Assembly (NCBI GenBank): GCA_036638975.1
Contig: JAVWJP010000002.1
Location: 111,035 to 175,034, forward strand
Direction: 5' to 3'
Source: JAVWJP01 sp036638975
GTDB lineage: Bacteria > Bacillota > Clostridia > Oscillospirales > Ruminococcaceae
DNA: 64,000 bases
Shown: positions 26,032 to 33,761 of the stretch, piece after piece
Numbering within the stretch: position 1 is the first letter of the stretch
Layout: each line of letters begins with the position of its first letter
Notes under the pieces: model-generated
The model's database searches: none
What the model saw: the letters and a program-made list of their open reading frames with translations, nothing else
Told to the model about the DNA's origin: nothing
Program-made: the position numbers and the translations under genes

Positions 26032-26444
26032 TTATTTTCTCCTTCTGTCTGCTTAGAAGCATTTTCGCTTTGCAGATAGCGCAAAATAAATTCTGTCCAC
26101 AGCGCCATAGTCTGCGGGCTTACAATATGCTCCATTTTACAGGCATCTTCCTCTGCAACAACGTCGTCAACGCCAAGCACCTCTGCCAAAAAACGTTTTA
26201 TAAGCTCGTGGCGTCTAAGCACGGCGGCGGCACGCTCTCGCCCCTCCTCGGTTAAAATAATGTCGCCGTATCTCTCTTTTTGCACCATGCCCGCCTCGCA
26301 CAGGTTGCCCATCGCTTTGTTTACACTGGGGCGCGAAACCGAAAGTTTTTTTGCGACATCAACAGAGCGGACACGTCCGCTATTTTGCTCCACCTGTAAT
26401 ATAGCTTCAAGATAATCTTCGCCCGCCTTGTGTATCTCACCCAC
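26028..26444 (-). CDS. DtxR/MntR-family metal-dependent repressor
   Basis: 138 residues: an N-terminal winged helix (EDYLEAILQVEQNSGRVRSVDVAKKLSVSRPSVNKAM with recognition helix VSRPSVNK, about 34-41) and the dimerisation/metal domain (RHELIKRFLAEVLGV, EEDACKMEHIVS). It lacks the SH3-like third domain of the long DtxR group. Candidate metal ligands are E, C and H in EDACKMEH and H in RRHELI. As a member of the feo operon it probably senses Fe(II) and represses its own operon; manganese sensing is an alternative. GTG start at 26444, eight bases after GGGAGG. Confidence 0.9.
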   Translation of the reverse strand: MGEIHKAGEDYLEAILQVEQNSGRVRSVDVAKKLSVSRPSVNKAMGNLCEAGMVQKERYGDIILTEEGRERAAAVLRRHELIKRFLAEVLGVDDVVAEEDACKMEHIVSPQTMALWTEFILRYLQSENASKQTEGENK

Positions 26445-26465
26445 AATGTATACCTCCCTGCAAGC

Positions 26466-26633
26466 TTATTTGTTTTCTTTATTTTCATCATTAGAGCTGC
26501 AATTTTCTCGTTGCGCACAGCCCTTACAGCCCTCACAGCACTTGCCCTTTGCCATATTGCTTATGTTTTTTGCGAAAAGCCAAAGCGCCAAGGCTATAAG
26601 CCCGATACAAACAAGTATTACCAAGTATTTCAC
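26466..26633 (-). CDS. Small FeoB-associated Cys-rich membrane protein
   Basis: 55 residues, GTG start at 26633 preceded by AGAGG; stop TAA at 26468-26466. One N-terminal membrane helix (about 2-21, YLVILVCIGLIALALWLF) is followed by a cytoplasmic cysteine cluster (C32, C33, C36, C39, C45 in KCCEGCKGC) and a charged tail. Short proteins of this form follow feoB in many Firmicutes and are called FeoB-associated Cys-rich membrane proteins, perhaps equivalent to FeoC. It sits 18 bp after feoB and 21 bp before the regulator. Confidence 0.85.
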   Translation of the reverse strand: MKYLVILVCIGLIALALWLFAKNISNMAKGKCCEGCKGCAQRENCSSNDENKENK

Positions 26634-26651
26634 CTTTTTAAGCCTCTTTTC

Positions 26652-28655
26652 TTATAAAAATAACGAACCTATCTGATAAACAAGAAGTGCTACAAAATAA
26701 GCAACTCCTGTTTCAAAAAGTGCTGTTCCAATTGCCCATTTAAGCGAGTTCATCTCGCGCCGTATAGACACAAAAGCCGCTATGCACGGCATATATAAAA
26801 GGCTGAACACCATAAATGAATACGCCGAAAGCGGTGTAAAGCTAGCAGCTATAACGTTAGTTGATGTATAAAGCACGCCCATTGTGCTTACAACCGCCTC
26901 TTTTGCAACAACCCCCGCCAAAAGCGAAACCGATGCCTGCCATGTTCCAAAGCCCAACGGTATAAATATAGGGGCTATAAATGTGCCTATATGCCCAAAT
27001 ATACTCTCTGAGCTATCGCTTACCATTTGTAATGAAAAATTAAAGTTTTGCAGCAGCCACACAAGTATGCTCATAGAAAATATCACTGTACCCGCCTTAA
27101 TTAAAAAGCCCTTGCATTTGTCCCACATATGCAGCCCAGTGCTTTTTAAAGTGGGCATTCTGTAGGTTGGCAGCTCCATAACAAACGGTGCTGCCTCGCC
27201 CTTAAACAGGGTGTGCTTTAAAACCAAGCCCGCAACCACAGCCACAACTATACCCAAAAGGTACATAGAAAAAACCACCAAGCCCTGATGTTCTTTAAAA
27301 AATATCCCGGCAAACAAGGCGTAAATCGGCAACCGCGCCCCGCACGACATAAACGGCGTAAGCATTATTGTAAGGCGGCGGTCTTTCTCGTTTTCCATAG
27401 TTCGTGCCGCCATAACAGCAGGTGTTGTGCAGCCAAAGCCCATAAGCATAGGTATAAAGCTTTTGCCTGTAAGCCCCAGCTTGCGCAGTAATCTATCCAT
27501 TATAAATGCTGCACGCGCCATATATCCGCTGTCCTCAAGTATTGACAAAAACAAAAAGAGTAGCATTATCTGCGGCAAAAATGTAAGTATTCCGCCAACA
27601 CCGCCTATAACCGCATCTATTATTAGGCTAAATGTCCAAAGAGGTGCATCTGAGACAAGCAAAAATTCCTCTGCCGCAGGTGATATAACACCATTTAGAA
27701 TCCACTCCACAATGCCCTTAAGCCCCGTGCCGACAGGACCGAAAACTATAGTAAACATAAAAAACATCACTGCTAAAAACACAGGCAAAGCCAAAACACG
27801 GTTGGTTACTATTCTGTCAATTTTATCTGACATTGTAAGGAAGCCCGGTGTTGTGTTTTTTACCACCGTTTTCCCCACAAGCTTTGTTATGTAGCTGTAA
27901 CGCGCATCTGCAAGCATTGTATCTCTGTCACCGTATTCCGACGTTGCTTCGTAGGCTTTTACAACCGCTTCTATTCTTTCGCGCTGGCTTTCGGTAAGCT
28001 TTAAAATATCTGCTATTGATGCATCTGCCTCTAAAAGCTTGCTCGCATAAAACTGTATGTGATGGTCGCTGGTTTGGGTGTTTTCCGTAAGAATTAAAAG
28101 TATGCTGCTTATTGCGTTTTGCGTTTTATAATCGTACTCTATGTGGTGCGGCTGCGGCTCTGTAGATGAAGCTATTTTTACTGTTTCATCAAGAAGCCGT
28201 GTAAGCCCCTCGCCCTTGCGCGCAACTATGGGCAGCACAGGCACGCCCAAAAGCGCCGCCAGCCTATCACAGTCTATAGTTTCTCCTTTTTGCTCAACAT
28301 CGTCCATCATATTAACAGCTATAATCATCGGTCGCCCCAGCTCCATAAGCTGTATGGTTAAGTACAGGTTTCTCTCGATATTTGTGCCGTCTATTATATT
28401 TATTATAACATCAGGGTCGTCATGCATTATATAATCTCTCGCACAAACCTCCTCCATAGTGTATGGCGAAAGAGAATATATGCCCGGTAAATCGTTTATC
28501 AAAAGCTCTGTACCATTGTAAGAAGCCTTGCCCTCTTTTTTTTCTACAGTTACGCCTGCCCAGTTACCTACATATTGGTTAGAGCCCGTAAGCTCGTTAA
28601 AAAGCGTAGTCTTACCACAGTTCGGGTTACCCGCCAATGCTATAGAATAGCTCAT
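26652..28655 (-). CDS. feoB: Ferrous iron transport protein B
   Basis: Main Fe(II) importer: a cytoplasmic GTPase fused to a membrane channel. 667 residues. G1 GNPNCGKTTLFNELTG (9-24), G3 region DLPGIYSLSPYTMEE, G4 NMMD; then a helical spacer domain and, from about 275, two Gate domains with some eight helices (including FGCTTPAVMAARTM and SMGVL segments). Slightly shorter than E. coli FeoB, normal for Gram-positive bacteria. GGGGG lies six bases before the ATG. Confidence 0.97.
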   Translation of the reverse strand: MSYSIALAGNPNCGKTTLFNELTGSNQYVGNWAGVTVEKKEGKASYNGTELLINDLPGIYSLSPYTMEEVCARDYIMHDDPDVIINIIDGTNIERNLYLTIQLMELGRPMIIAVNMMDDVEQKGETIDCDRLAALLGVPVLPIVARKGEGLTRLLDETVKIASSTEPQPHHIEYDYKTQNAISSILLILTENTQTSDHHIQFYASKLLEADASIADILKLTESQRERIEAVVKAYEATSEYGDRDTMLADARYSYITKLVGKTVVKNTTPGFLTMSDKIDRIVTNRVLALPVFLAVMFFMFTIVFGPVGTGLKGIVEWILNGVISPAAEEFLLVSDAPLWTFSLIIDAVIGGVGGILTFLPQIMLLFLFLSILEDSGYMARAAFIMDRLLRKLGLTGKSFIPMLMGFGCTTPAVMAARTMENEKDRRLTIMLTPFMSCGARLPIYALFAGIFFKEHQGLVVFSMYLLGIVVAVVAGLVLKHTLFKGEAAPFVMELPTYRMPTLKSTGLHMWDKCKGFLIKAGTVIFSMSILVWLLQNFNFSLQMVSDSSESIFGHIGTFIAPIFIPLGFGTWQASVSLLAGVVAKEAVVSTMGVLYTSTNVIAASFTPLSAYSFMVFSLLYMPCIAAFVSIRREMNSLKWAIGTALFETGVAYFVALLVYQIGSLFL

Positions 28656-28694
28656 GTTCAGCCCCCTTTTTTATTCCAAAATATGCTGTAAAAA

Positions 28695-28943
28695 TCACTC
28701 CTGCACAATCAATATCTTCTCGGCGTCGTCCTTGCGAAGCGAAAGCTCGTACCCGCGCAGGTTTATTTCTATAGGGTCACCCAGAGGTGCTACCTTTCGC
28801 ACAAAAACGTCACAGCCCGGTGTCAGGCCCATATCAACAAGCCTTCGTTTTAAAGCACCGGACCCTCCTATGGCTATTATCTTTGATTTCTGCCCGGGCA
28901 AAAGGTCTTTTAACGAACGTTCTCCCTTGTTGCTTTTGCTCAT
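28695..28943 (-). CDS. feoA: Ferrous iron transport protein A
   Basis: 82-residue cytoplasmic SH3-like protein needed for FeoB activity. Motifs: SLKDLLPGQKSKIIAIGGSG and RRLVDMGLTPGCDVFVRKVAPLGDPIEI. First gene of the operon, 39 bp before feoB. Confidence 0.95.
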   Translation of the reverse strand: MSKSNKGERSLKDLLPGQKSKIIAIGGSGALKRRLVDMGLTPGCDVFVRKVAPLGDPIEINLRGYELSLRKDDAEKILIVQE

Positions 28944-28971
28944 ATATTAACATCTCCCTATAATTCGCTGC

Positions 28972-28999
28972 AATAATGTTACCCTTATCTAACATTATT
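28972..28999 (-). promoter_or_regulatory. Perfect inverted repeat, candidate DtxR-family operator
   Basis: AATAATGTTA (28972-28981), 8-nt spacer, TAACATTATT (28990-28999). It overlaps the -10 box and covers the predicted start of feo transcription. Since a DtxR/MntR-type repressor is encoded in the same operon, this is the most likely binding site. Confidence 0.7.
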
Positions 29000-29025
29000 A
29001 TATGCAAAATATATTGTTTTGTCAA
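28997..29025 (-). promoter_or_regulatory. Sigma-A promoter of the feo operon
   Basis: -35 TTGACA (29025-29020), 17-nt spacer, -10 TATAAT (29002-28997); full consensus. Confidence 0.85.
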
Positions 29026-29063
29026 GCAGAAAATATTCGTTATCTTTTTTATATTTATTAATA

Positions 29064-29099
29064 TTTATCTAAGCCGCGTGCTACGCATATGTGCAATTA
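29064..29099. repeat. 36-bp intergenic repeat, copy B
   Basis: See copy A at 25807-25842; 30 of 36 positions agree. It lies between the bL25 terminator and the feo promoter, just after the terminator's T-run on the minus strand. Confidence 0.6.
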
Positions 29100-29147
29100 A
29101 AAAAAGCGGAGTTAATGCCCTGCGAGGCACTGACTCCACCTTTTTTT
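29099..29147 (-). terminator. Terminator after the bL25 gene, possibly bidirectional
   Basis: Hairpin with arms GGAGT/ACTCC (29108-29112 with 29133-29137), extended by TGCC/GGCA. The minus strand continues into TTTTTTTAATT and the plus strand into TTTTTTTATA. Confidence 0.8.
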
Positions 29148-29164
29148 ATATTTAATGCTTATAT

Positions 29165-29749
29165 TTATTTTGCTTCAACCGGCGCATCGGCTACTTCGGT
29201 TACTTTACTTTTAAAGTTTTCAACCATATTAAGCACCAATGTATCCAAAGGTATAAGAATTTCTATTTTTTTGTTTTTTGCAAACGGAAGGTCTTCTATT
29301 TTTATAGTACTGCCTTCTTTTATATTGTCCATATCTATCTCAATTTTTTCAATTAAATCTGCCGGAAGCGCTTTATAGGGGATTTCCTCCAATAACTGCT
29401 GAACCATCATCGTTGTTTTTTCTTTGTTAAGAAGCACTATTCTTAATGTACTGTGTACAATTTCGTCCTCCATAAGTTTTTGGAAGGATATAGTTTCTAC
29501 CATGCCGCTTACCGGCGTGTAGCTTACGTCTTTTAAAAGAACGCTAAGTTTTTTGTCGCCTAAGTTTAACATAACCGTGCTGCCCTTAGCCTTTGTCTTT
29601 AACATTCTATTTGCGTCTATTAACGAAATTTGGAACAACAGAGTTTCTTTAAGGTCGCCGCCATAAACATTTACCGGGATTATCCCTTGTTTTCTAAGCT
29701 GCTTACACTTTAACTGTTCATTTCTTTTTTCTGCATTTAAACTATACAC
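29165..29749 (-). CDS. rplY: 50S ribosomal protein bL25 (Ctc form)
   Basis: 194 residues from the GTG at 29749, eight bases after GGAGG; a TTG five codons earlier lies within the ribosome site. The N-terminal half is the 5S rRNA-binding L25 beta barrel (RKQGIIPVNVYGGDLKE), the C-terminal half the TL5/Ctc extension (ADLIEKIEIDMDNIKEGSTIKIEDLP). The RNA-binding part is more divergent than usual. In Bacillus, Ctc is also a general stress protein. It is preceded by a 180-nt leader that contains a terminator-like hairpin, suggesting attenuation. Confidence 0.85.
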   Translation of the reverse strand: MYSLNAEKRNEQLKCKQLRKQGIIPVNVYGGDLKETLLFQISLIDANRMLKTKAKGSTVMLNLGDKKLSVLLKDVSYTPVSGMVETISFQKLMEDEIVHSTLRIVLLNKEKTTMMVQQLLEEIPYKALPADLIEKIEIDMDNIKEGSTIKIEDLPFAKNKKIEILIPLDTLVLNMVENFKSKVTEVADAPVEAK

Positions 29750-29776
29750 GTTTAAAACCTCCAATAAAAATTTAAT

Positions 29777-29827
29777 TCAAATATTCGGTACTCGATGAAC
29801 GGAACTGCTATCTGCATTTACATACAT
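29777..29827 (-). CDS. Possible 16-codon leader peptide upstream of bL25
   Basis: ATG at 29827, TGA at 29779-29777, 16 residues (MYVNADSSSVHRVPNI). AAAGGGGG lies directly before it, only two bases from the ATG. A second ATG four bases on is followed at once by TAA, giving a start-stop pair better placed for the same ribosome site. Either could be a translated leader; there is no independent support. Confidence 0.25.
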   Translation of the reverse strand: MYVNADSSSVHRVPNI

Positions 29828-29842
29828 CGCCCCCTTTATGCT

Positions 29843-29899
29843 AAAAAAAGAAAGACCTTTCATACAGCACCTTATACGGTGCAATACCAAAAGCCCTTC
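29843..29899 (-). promoter_or_regulatory. Attenuator-like hairpin in the bL25 leader
   Basis: On the minus strand a long stem formed by GAAGGGCTTT and AAAGGTCTTTC (29899-29890 with 29860-29850), topped by GCACC/GGTGC, runs directly into seven T (29849-29843). It lies about 35-90 bases after the predicted start of transcription and 95 bases before the gene. Confidence 0.65.
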
Positions 29900-29938
29900 T
29901 AAATTTAAGACGGTTCTTTTATATTTAAGTTTAGTTTA

Positions 29939-29967
29939 AGTATATCACAGCTACAAACAAAAAACAA
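29939..29967 (-). promoter_or_regulatory. Promoter of bL25
   Basis: -35 TTGTTT (29967-29962), 17-nt spacer, -10 TATACT (29944-29939). It lies directly after the spo0A terminator. Confidence 0.55.
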
Positions 29968-29976
29968 ATCGCGTAT

Positions 29977-30027
29977 AAAAAAACAAGCAATTTACAAATG
30001 GCTTTTATAACCACAGGCATTGCTTGT
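29977..30027 (-). terminator. Terminator after spo0A
   Basis: Arms ACAAGCAAT/ATTGCTTGT (29983-29991 with 30019-30027) around a 27-nt loop, followed on the minus strand by seven T. The plus strand also shows CTTTTTATTTT after the hairpin. Confidence 0.7.
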
Positions 30028-30068
30028 CTTTTTATTTTACTGCATTCTATACTTAAAAAGTTAAAGCT

Positions 30069-30878
30069 TTACGCCTTTGCTGCAGCTTCGCTTTCGTTTT
30101 TCATACCGCGTAGGCGCAGCGTCAGCTTGTCAGAAATTAATGCGATAAACTCGCTGTTTGTGGGCTTGCCGCGCTGGTTGTGTATGGTGTAACCAAAATA
30201 GCTGTTAAGCGTGTCAACATCGCCCCTGTCCCACGCAACCTCTATAGCGTGGCGAATTGCCCGTTCTACCCTGCTTGAGGTTGTATTAAAGCGCTTTGCA
30301 ACTGTTGGGTAAAGCTGTTTTGTTACAGAGTTTATTATGTCAACGTCCTCTATGCAAAGCATTATGGATTCGCGTAAATAATGGTAGCCCTTTATATGTG
30401 CCGGCACACCTATCTGATGAATAATATCGGTAACCATCATTTCAATATCAGGCTCTGACTTTACAAACGGCATAACACCGCCGCCGTTTAAAGCGGACGC
30501 ACTGCGCCTGCCTGTCAACTGTACAGCCCGCTCTGCCAAGACCTCCATATCAAATGGCTTTAAAAAGTAATATGCCGCGCCCGTGTCCATAACCTCTTTT
30601 TGCAAAGCCGCATTGTCAAAAGTTGACATAACAATAAACATAGGGTGTGCCGCACCAATATTGTTCACTTGCTTCATAACAGAAATTGCGTCAAAATATG
30701 GCATAAAAATGTCGCAAAGCACAAGCTCTGGCTTAATTTCACCAATCTTCTCAAGCAAAACCGCGCCGTCCTTCTCTAAAACAACAGGCTCAAAACCGTA
30801 GCTTTTCAGTAAATTGGCACAAGGCAGCGTAAAGTCCTTGTTATCGTCCGCGATAATTATTGTGGGTTTGTTATCCAT
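30069..30878 (-). CDS. spo0A: Sporulation master regulator Spo0A
   Basis: Response regulator that starts endospore formation when phosphorylated. 269 residues from ATG 30878 with GGAGGA upstream. Receiver domain: acidic pair D11-D12, phospho-acceptor D56 (LVLCDIFMP), T86 and K107 (FLKPFD). The conserved Spo0A effector domain follows a short linker: HQIGVPAHIKGYHYLRES, the recognition region TTSSRVERAIRHAIEVAWDRG, and KPTNSEFIALISDKLRL-like end. Adjacent to spoIVB, the classic clostridial and bacillar order. Strong evidence that the host forms spores. Confidence 0.98.
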   Translation of the reverse strand: MDNKPTIIIADDNKDFTLPCANLLKSYGFEPVVLEKDGAVLLEKIGEIKPELVLCDIFMPYFDAISVMKQVNNIGAAHPMFIVMSTFDNAALQKEVMDTGAAYYFLKPFDMEVLAERAVQLTGRRSASALNGGGVMPFVKSEPDIEMMVTDIIHQIGVPAHIKGYHYLRESIMLCIEDVDIINSVTKQLYPTVAKRFNTTSSRVERAIRHAIEVAWDRGDVDTLNSYFGYTIHNQRGKPTNSEFIALISDKLTLRLRGMKNESEAAAKA

Positions 30879-30919
30879 GATAATTCCTCCAAGTTGTCTG
30901 TAATATTTCCGTCTGCTAC

Positions 30920-30948
30920 AGATTACCATATTTTTACATATATGTCAA
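30920..30948 (-). promoter_or_regulatory. Promoter of spo0A
   Basis: -35 TTGACA (30948-30943), 17-nt spacer, -10 TAATCT (30925-30920), 42 bp before the ATG. Confidence 0.65.
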
Positions 30949-30977
30949 CAGTTTATTGCAGAATATTTTATTCTTCT

Positions 30978-32210
30978 CTATCCTACAGCACTAATTGCAT
31001 TTTCAACATTGTCGATGGAATAATACATATTCTCGGCAAATATGCCAAAACCACGCGTTGGGTCGTTTACAAAAACGTGAGTAACCGCACCCACAAGCTT
31101 TCCGTCCTGCAAAATAGGGCTTCCGCTCATACCCTGTATAATACCGCCTGTTTTTGCCAAAAGCTCGGGGTCTGTAACACGTATTACCATGTTTTTTGTG
31201 GGGTTTCCGTCAGTAAAGCTTACCTTTTCTATCATTATATCATATTCGCGTGGCAAATTACCATATAAAGTTGTCAATATAGTGGCTTTACTCGCTTTTA
31301 CCTCTTGCCGCATAGAAATTTCATAAAGCTTTGGCGGAGTAAGTTCTTTATTTAGCGTACCATAAACCCCTGTTTGGGTGTTTAGGTAAAGGCTGCCCAG
31401 CTTGCGCTCGTTGTAAAAGCTGCCTTGCAGCTCACCGGGCTTACCTGTTTCACCTTTAATGCAGCCTGTAATGTCAACGCTTACTGCCTCCCCGCTCATA
31501 AGCGGCAAAATCTCACCGGTGTCAACATCACATACCGCGTGTCCCAAGCCGCCAAAAACGCCGCTTACAGGGTCGTAAAAAGTCATTGTGCCAATTCCCG
31601 CAGAGGAATCGCGCACCCACATACCCGCCTTATAACAGCCGTCAACGCTGCCCTTTGCAGGGGTAAGCAACACGGTTGTAGGTGTGTTTTTGCGCTTCAA
31701 TAGCACTTTAAGTGGTTTGCCGCCGCTTGCCGAAACAATTTCTCCCACCTGCTCGTTTGAATAAACCTCTTTGCCGCCTATGCGCGTTATTACGTCCCCT
31801 GTTTTTATACCCGCGTCCTTTGCGGGGTTTACAGAACCCACGGCTGTGTCAAGGTCGCTTAAACCCACAACCATAACGCCCTCAGTAAACATTTTTATGC
31901 CAAAGGGTGTGCCGCAGGCAGCCACCATCTGTTTTTCTACAAGCTCTACAGTAACCTCCTTTAACGGTATTACCCCTAAAAATTTTAGCTGAGTTTTGTA
32001 TATATTGCCTCTTTGCGTAAGCACTTGATTGGCGGTGTTTTTATTTTTAACAGCCGCAGTCACTCCAAAACGCGAGCGTATATTAAGCTTTTCGCCCTTA
32101 TTTACCATGTATTTTTCAGGTAAGCTGCTGCTTATATAAAGCAAAAAGGACAAAAGCACCGCAAGTACGCACGCAAGAGTACCCGCCGTAAACCTAATAA
32201 TTTTCTTCAT
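30978..32210 (-). CDS. spoIVB: SpoIVB peptidase
   Basis: Serine peptidase (family S55) secreted from the forespore to trigger sigma-K activation in the mother cell. 410 residues: an N-terminal membrane anchor (about 7-27), a PDZ domain (about 115-175, VGSVNPAKDAGIKTGDVITRIGG), and the S55 peptidase domain with GHAVCD and the nucleophile motif GMSGSP (about 361-365). GTGAGGG precedes the ATG. It lies 99 bp upstream of spo0A. Confidence 0.96.
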   Translation of the reverse strand: MKKIIRFTAGTLACVLAVLLSFLLYISSSLPEKYMVNKGEKLNIRSRFGVTAAVKNKNTANQVLTQRGNIYKTQLKFLGVIPLKEVTVELVEKQMVAACGTPFGIKMFTEGVMVVGLSDLDTAVGSVNPAKDAGIKTGDVITRIGGKEVYSNEQVGEIVSASGGKPLKVLLKRKNTPTTVLLTPAKGSVDGCYKAGMWVRDSSAGIGTMTFYDPVSGVFGGLGHAVCDVDTGEILPLMSGEAVSVDITGCIKGETGKPGELQGSFYNERKLGSLYLNTQTGVYGTLNKELTPPKLYEISMRQEVKASKATILTTLYGNLPREYDIMIEKVSFTDGNPTKNMVIRVTDPELLAKTGGIIQGMSGSPILQDGKLVGAVTHVFVNDPTRGFGIFAENMYYSIDNVENAISAVG

Positions 32211-32452
32211 ATAAAGCCCTCACAATTTTTTTATAGCACTAAATACCTTTAGCTATTGCAATATAGCTATCGCCTGTAATATAAATTCAAGCATTTTATT
32301 AAAGACAGTATTAGTTTGTGAAAGCAAGCACTTTTTATCAAAGGCAAAATATAGAGCTTTTTACAAATGTTTTATCTTAATTATCATATCTATTTTAAAC
32401 AATTTTCATAGTTTTATTTTTTACTTCATAAGATAATTATGGAGGTGTAGAA

Positions 32453-32980
32453 ATGAAATTTTTACAAATATCAGGCGCTATTTTCACCATAATAGTTGGA
32501 ACATTACTGCATTTTACCTATCATTTATCAGGCGATAACCCAATTGCAGCCGTTTTTAGTGCGGCTAATGAGAGCACATGGGAGCATTTAAAGCTCTTGG
32601 TAATGCCTATATTATTTTTTGGCATAATTGAATATTTTGCTTATGGCAACCAAACAGCAAATTTCATTCCCGTAAAAACACTGTCTGTACTGTTTGGAAT
32701 GGCAACAATTGTCACGGCTTTTTACACATATGTCGGTATTGCGGGTAAAAATTATTTATGGGCAGATATAGGTACGTTTATTGTTGGAGTAATTGCAGCA
32801 TATTTGTTTAGCGCATACTTTTTAGATACAAATTATTTTTCTTCTCCTACTGCAATTATTTTAGCTTGGGTTGGAATTATTATAATTTTTGCCTGTTTTG
32901 TTATTTTTACTTTTTCGCCGCCGCATATTGGTTTGTTTCTTGACCCTGTTTCAAACACTTATGGCGTAGCGCGCAAATAA
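32453..32980 (+). CDS. DUF6512-like small integral membrane protein
   Basis: 175 residues with about five membrane helices. The N-terminal half carries HFTYHLSGDNP and AANESTWEHLKLLVMP, which match a family of Firmicute membrane proteins that I believe is DUF6512. Function unknown. A strong ribosome site GGAGGTG lies six bases before the ATG. The gene is AT-rich and stands alone; the 242 bp upstream hold no gene and no clear promoter that I would defend. Confidence 0.75.
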   Translation: MKFLQISGAIFTIIVGTLLHFTYHLSGDNPIAAVFSAANESTWEHLKLLVMPILFFGIIEYFAYGNQTANFIPVKTLSVLFGMATIVTAFYTYVGIAGKNYLWADIGTFIVGVIAAYLFSAYFLDTNYFSSPTAIILAWVGIIIIFACFVIFTFSPPHIGLFLDPVSNTYGVARK

Positions 32981-33149
32981 CTAAGCTAAACAGGTGTTTA
33001 GAAAATGATGCAAGCGCTCATACACTACCATGCGCGTTACTAAATCTTGCTATGAGCTTGTCCTTGTCTCGTATTATACATTTTCCAGCATTATACAAAA
33101 CGAAAATTGGTTTTTAGTCGGTTTTCGGTGAATATCGCAAATTTCGACA

Positions 33150-33649
33150 ATGTTTGGAAAAACCATCGAAGCATCCTACAAAGGTGAAGTATTCAGAACT
33201 GCGCCAAACCTATTGAAACGCAACTTTGAAGCTGAAAAACCCAATCAGAAATGGGTTACTGATGTCACAGAATTCAGTCTGTTCGGGCAAAAACTCTACC
33301 TCTCTCCGATTTTAGATTTGTGCAGCCGCGACATTGTAAGCTATACAATTTATGACCATCCGATGCTAAATATGGTGACAGAAATGCTGGATAAAGCCTT
33401 TAAAATAATACTGAATGATACAAATCTTATCCTACATTCTGACCAAGGCTGACAATACCAACGGTTGTTGCAAGCAAAGGGCGTTCGACAGAGTATGAGC
33501 CGCTTTATCTGCAAAAATTTGAGTCGATAGAGCACTTCAAATCAGAACTCATTGAGTACCTCGACTACTACAATAACCGCCGCATCAAGGCAAAGCTAAA
33601 GGGCTTGCCGCCTGCTATTCACAGACAACAAGCCCTCTCGGCTGCTTAA
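33150..33649 (+). pseudogene. Decayed IS3-family transposase (OrfB), inactive
   Basis: Remnant of the rve/DDE integrase-like transposase. In frame from 33150: PNLLKRNFEAEKPNQKWVTD (first catalytic Asp) and NLILHSDQG (second Asp). A TGA follows at 33450. Translation of the rest in another frame continues as LYLQKFESIEHFKSELIEYL and ends ALSAA at 33649. The stretch that normally carries SMSRxGNxxDN and the catalytic Glu is deleted and the frame shifted, so the DDE triad is incomplete. The 5' half of the element and orfA are gone. The sequence has a different look from its AT-rich surroundings. Confidence 0.88.
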
Positions 33650-33660
33650 TTAAAATATTT

Positions 33661-33715
33661 GTCTAACTTTTTGGGGTCAATTCAAGTTAGTTTTTAGGTC
33701 TAACTTTTGGGGGTC
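33661..33715. repeat. Two tandem IS3-type terminal repeat ends
   Basis: GTCTAACTTTTTGGGGTCA (33661-33679) and GTCTAACTTTTGGGGGTC (33698-33715) are two near-identical right-end terminal repeats in the same orientation, 18 bp apart. The first matches the position expected for the remnant transposase above; the second implies another copy or a tandem insertion. No left end was found. Confidence 0.65.
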
Positions 33716-33761
33716 GGTACATAAATGACGTCTTTTTTCAAAATTATATTTAAAGATACAT

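Noticed and set aside
32981..33149. Left end of the IS3 remnant
   Set aside because: No copy of the terminal repeat could be found upstream of 33150, so the left boundary was not called.
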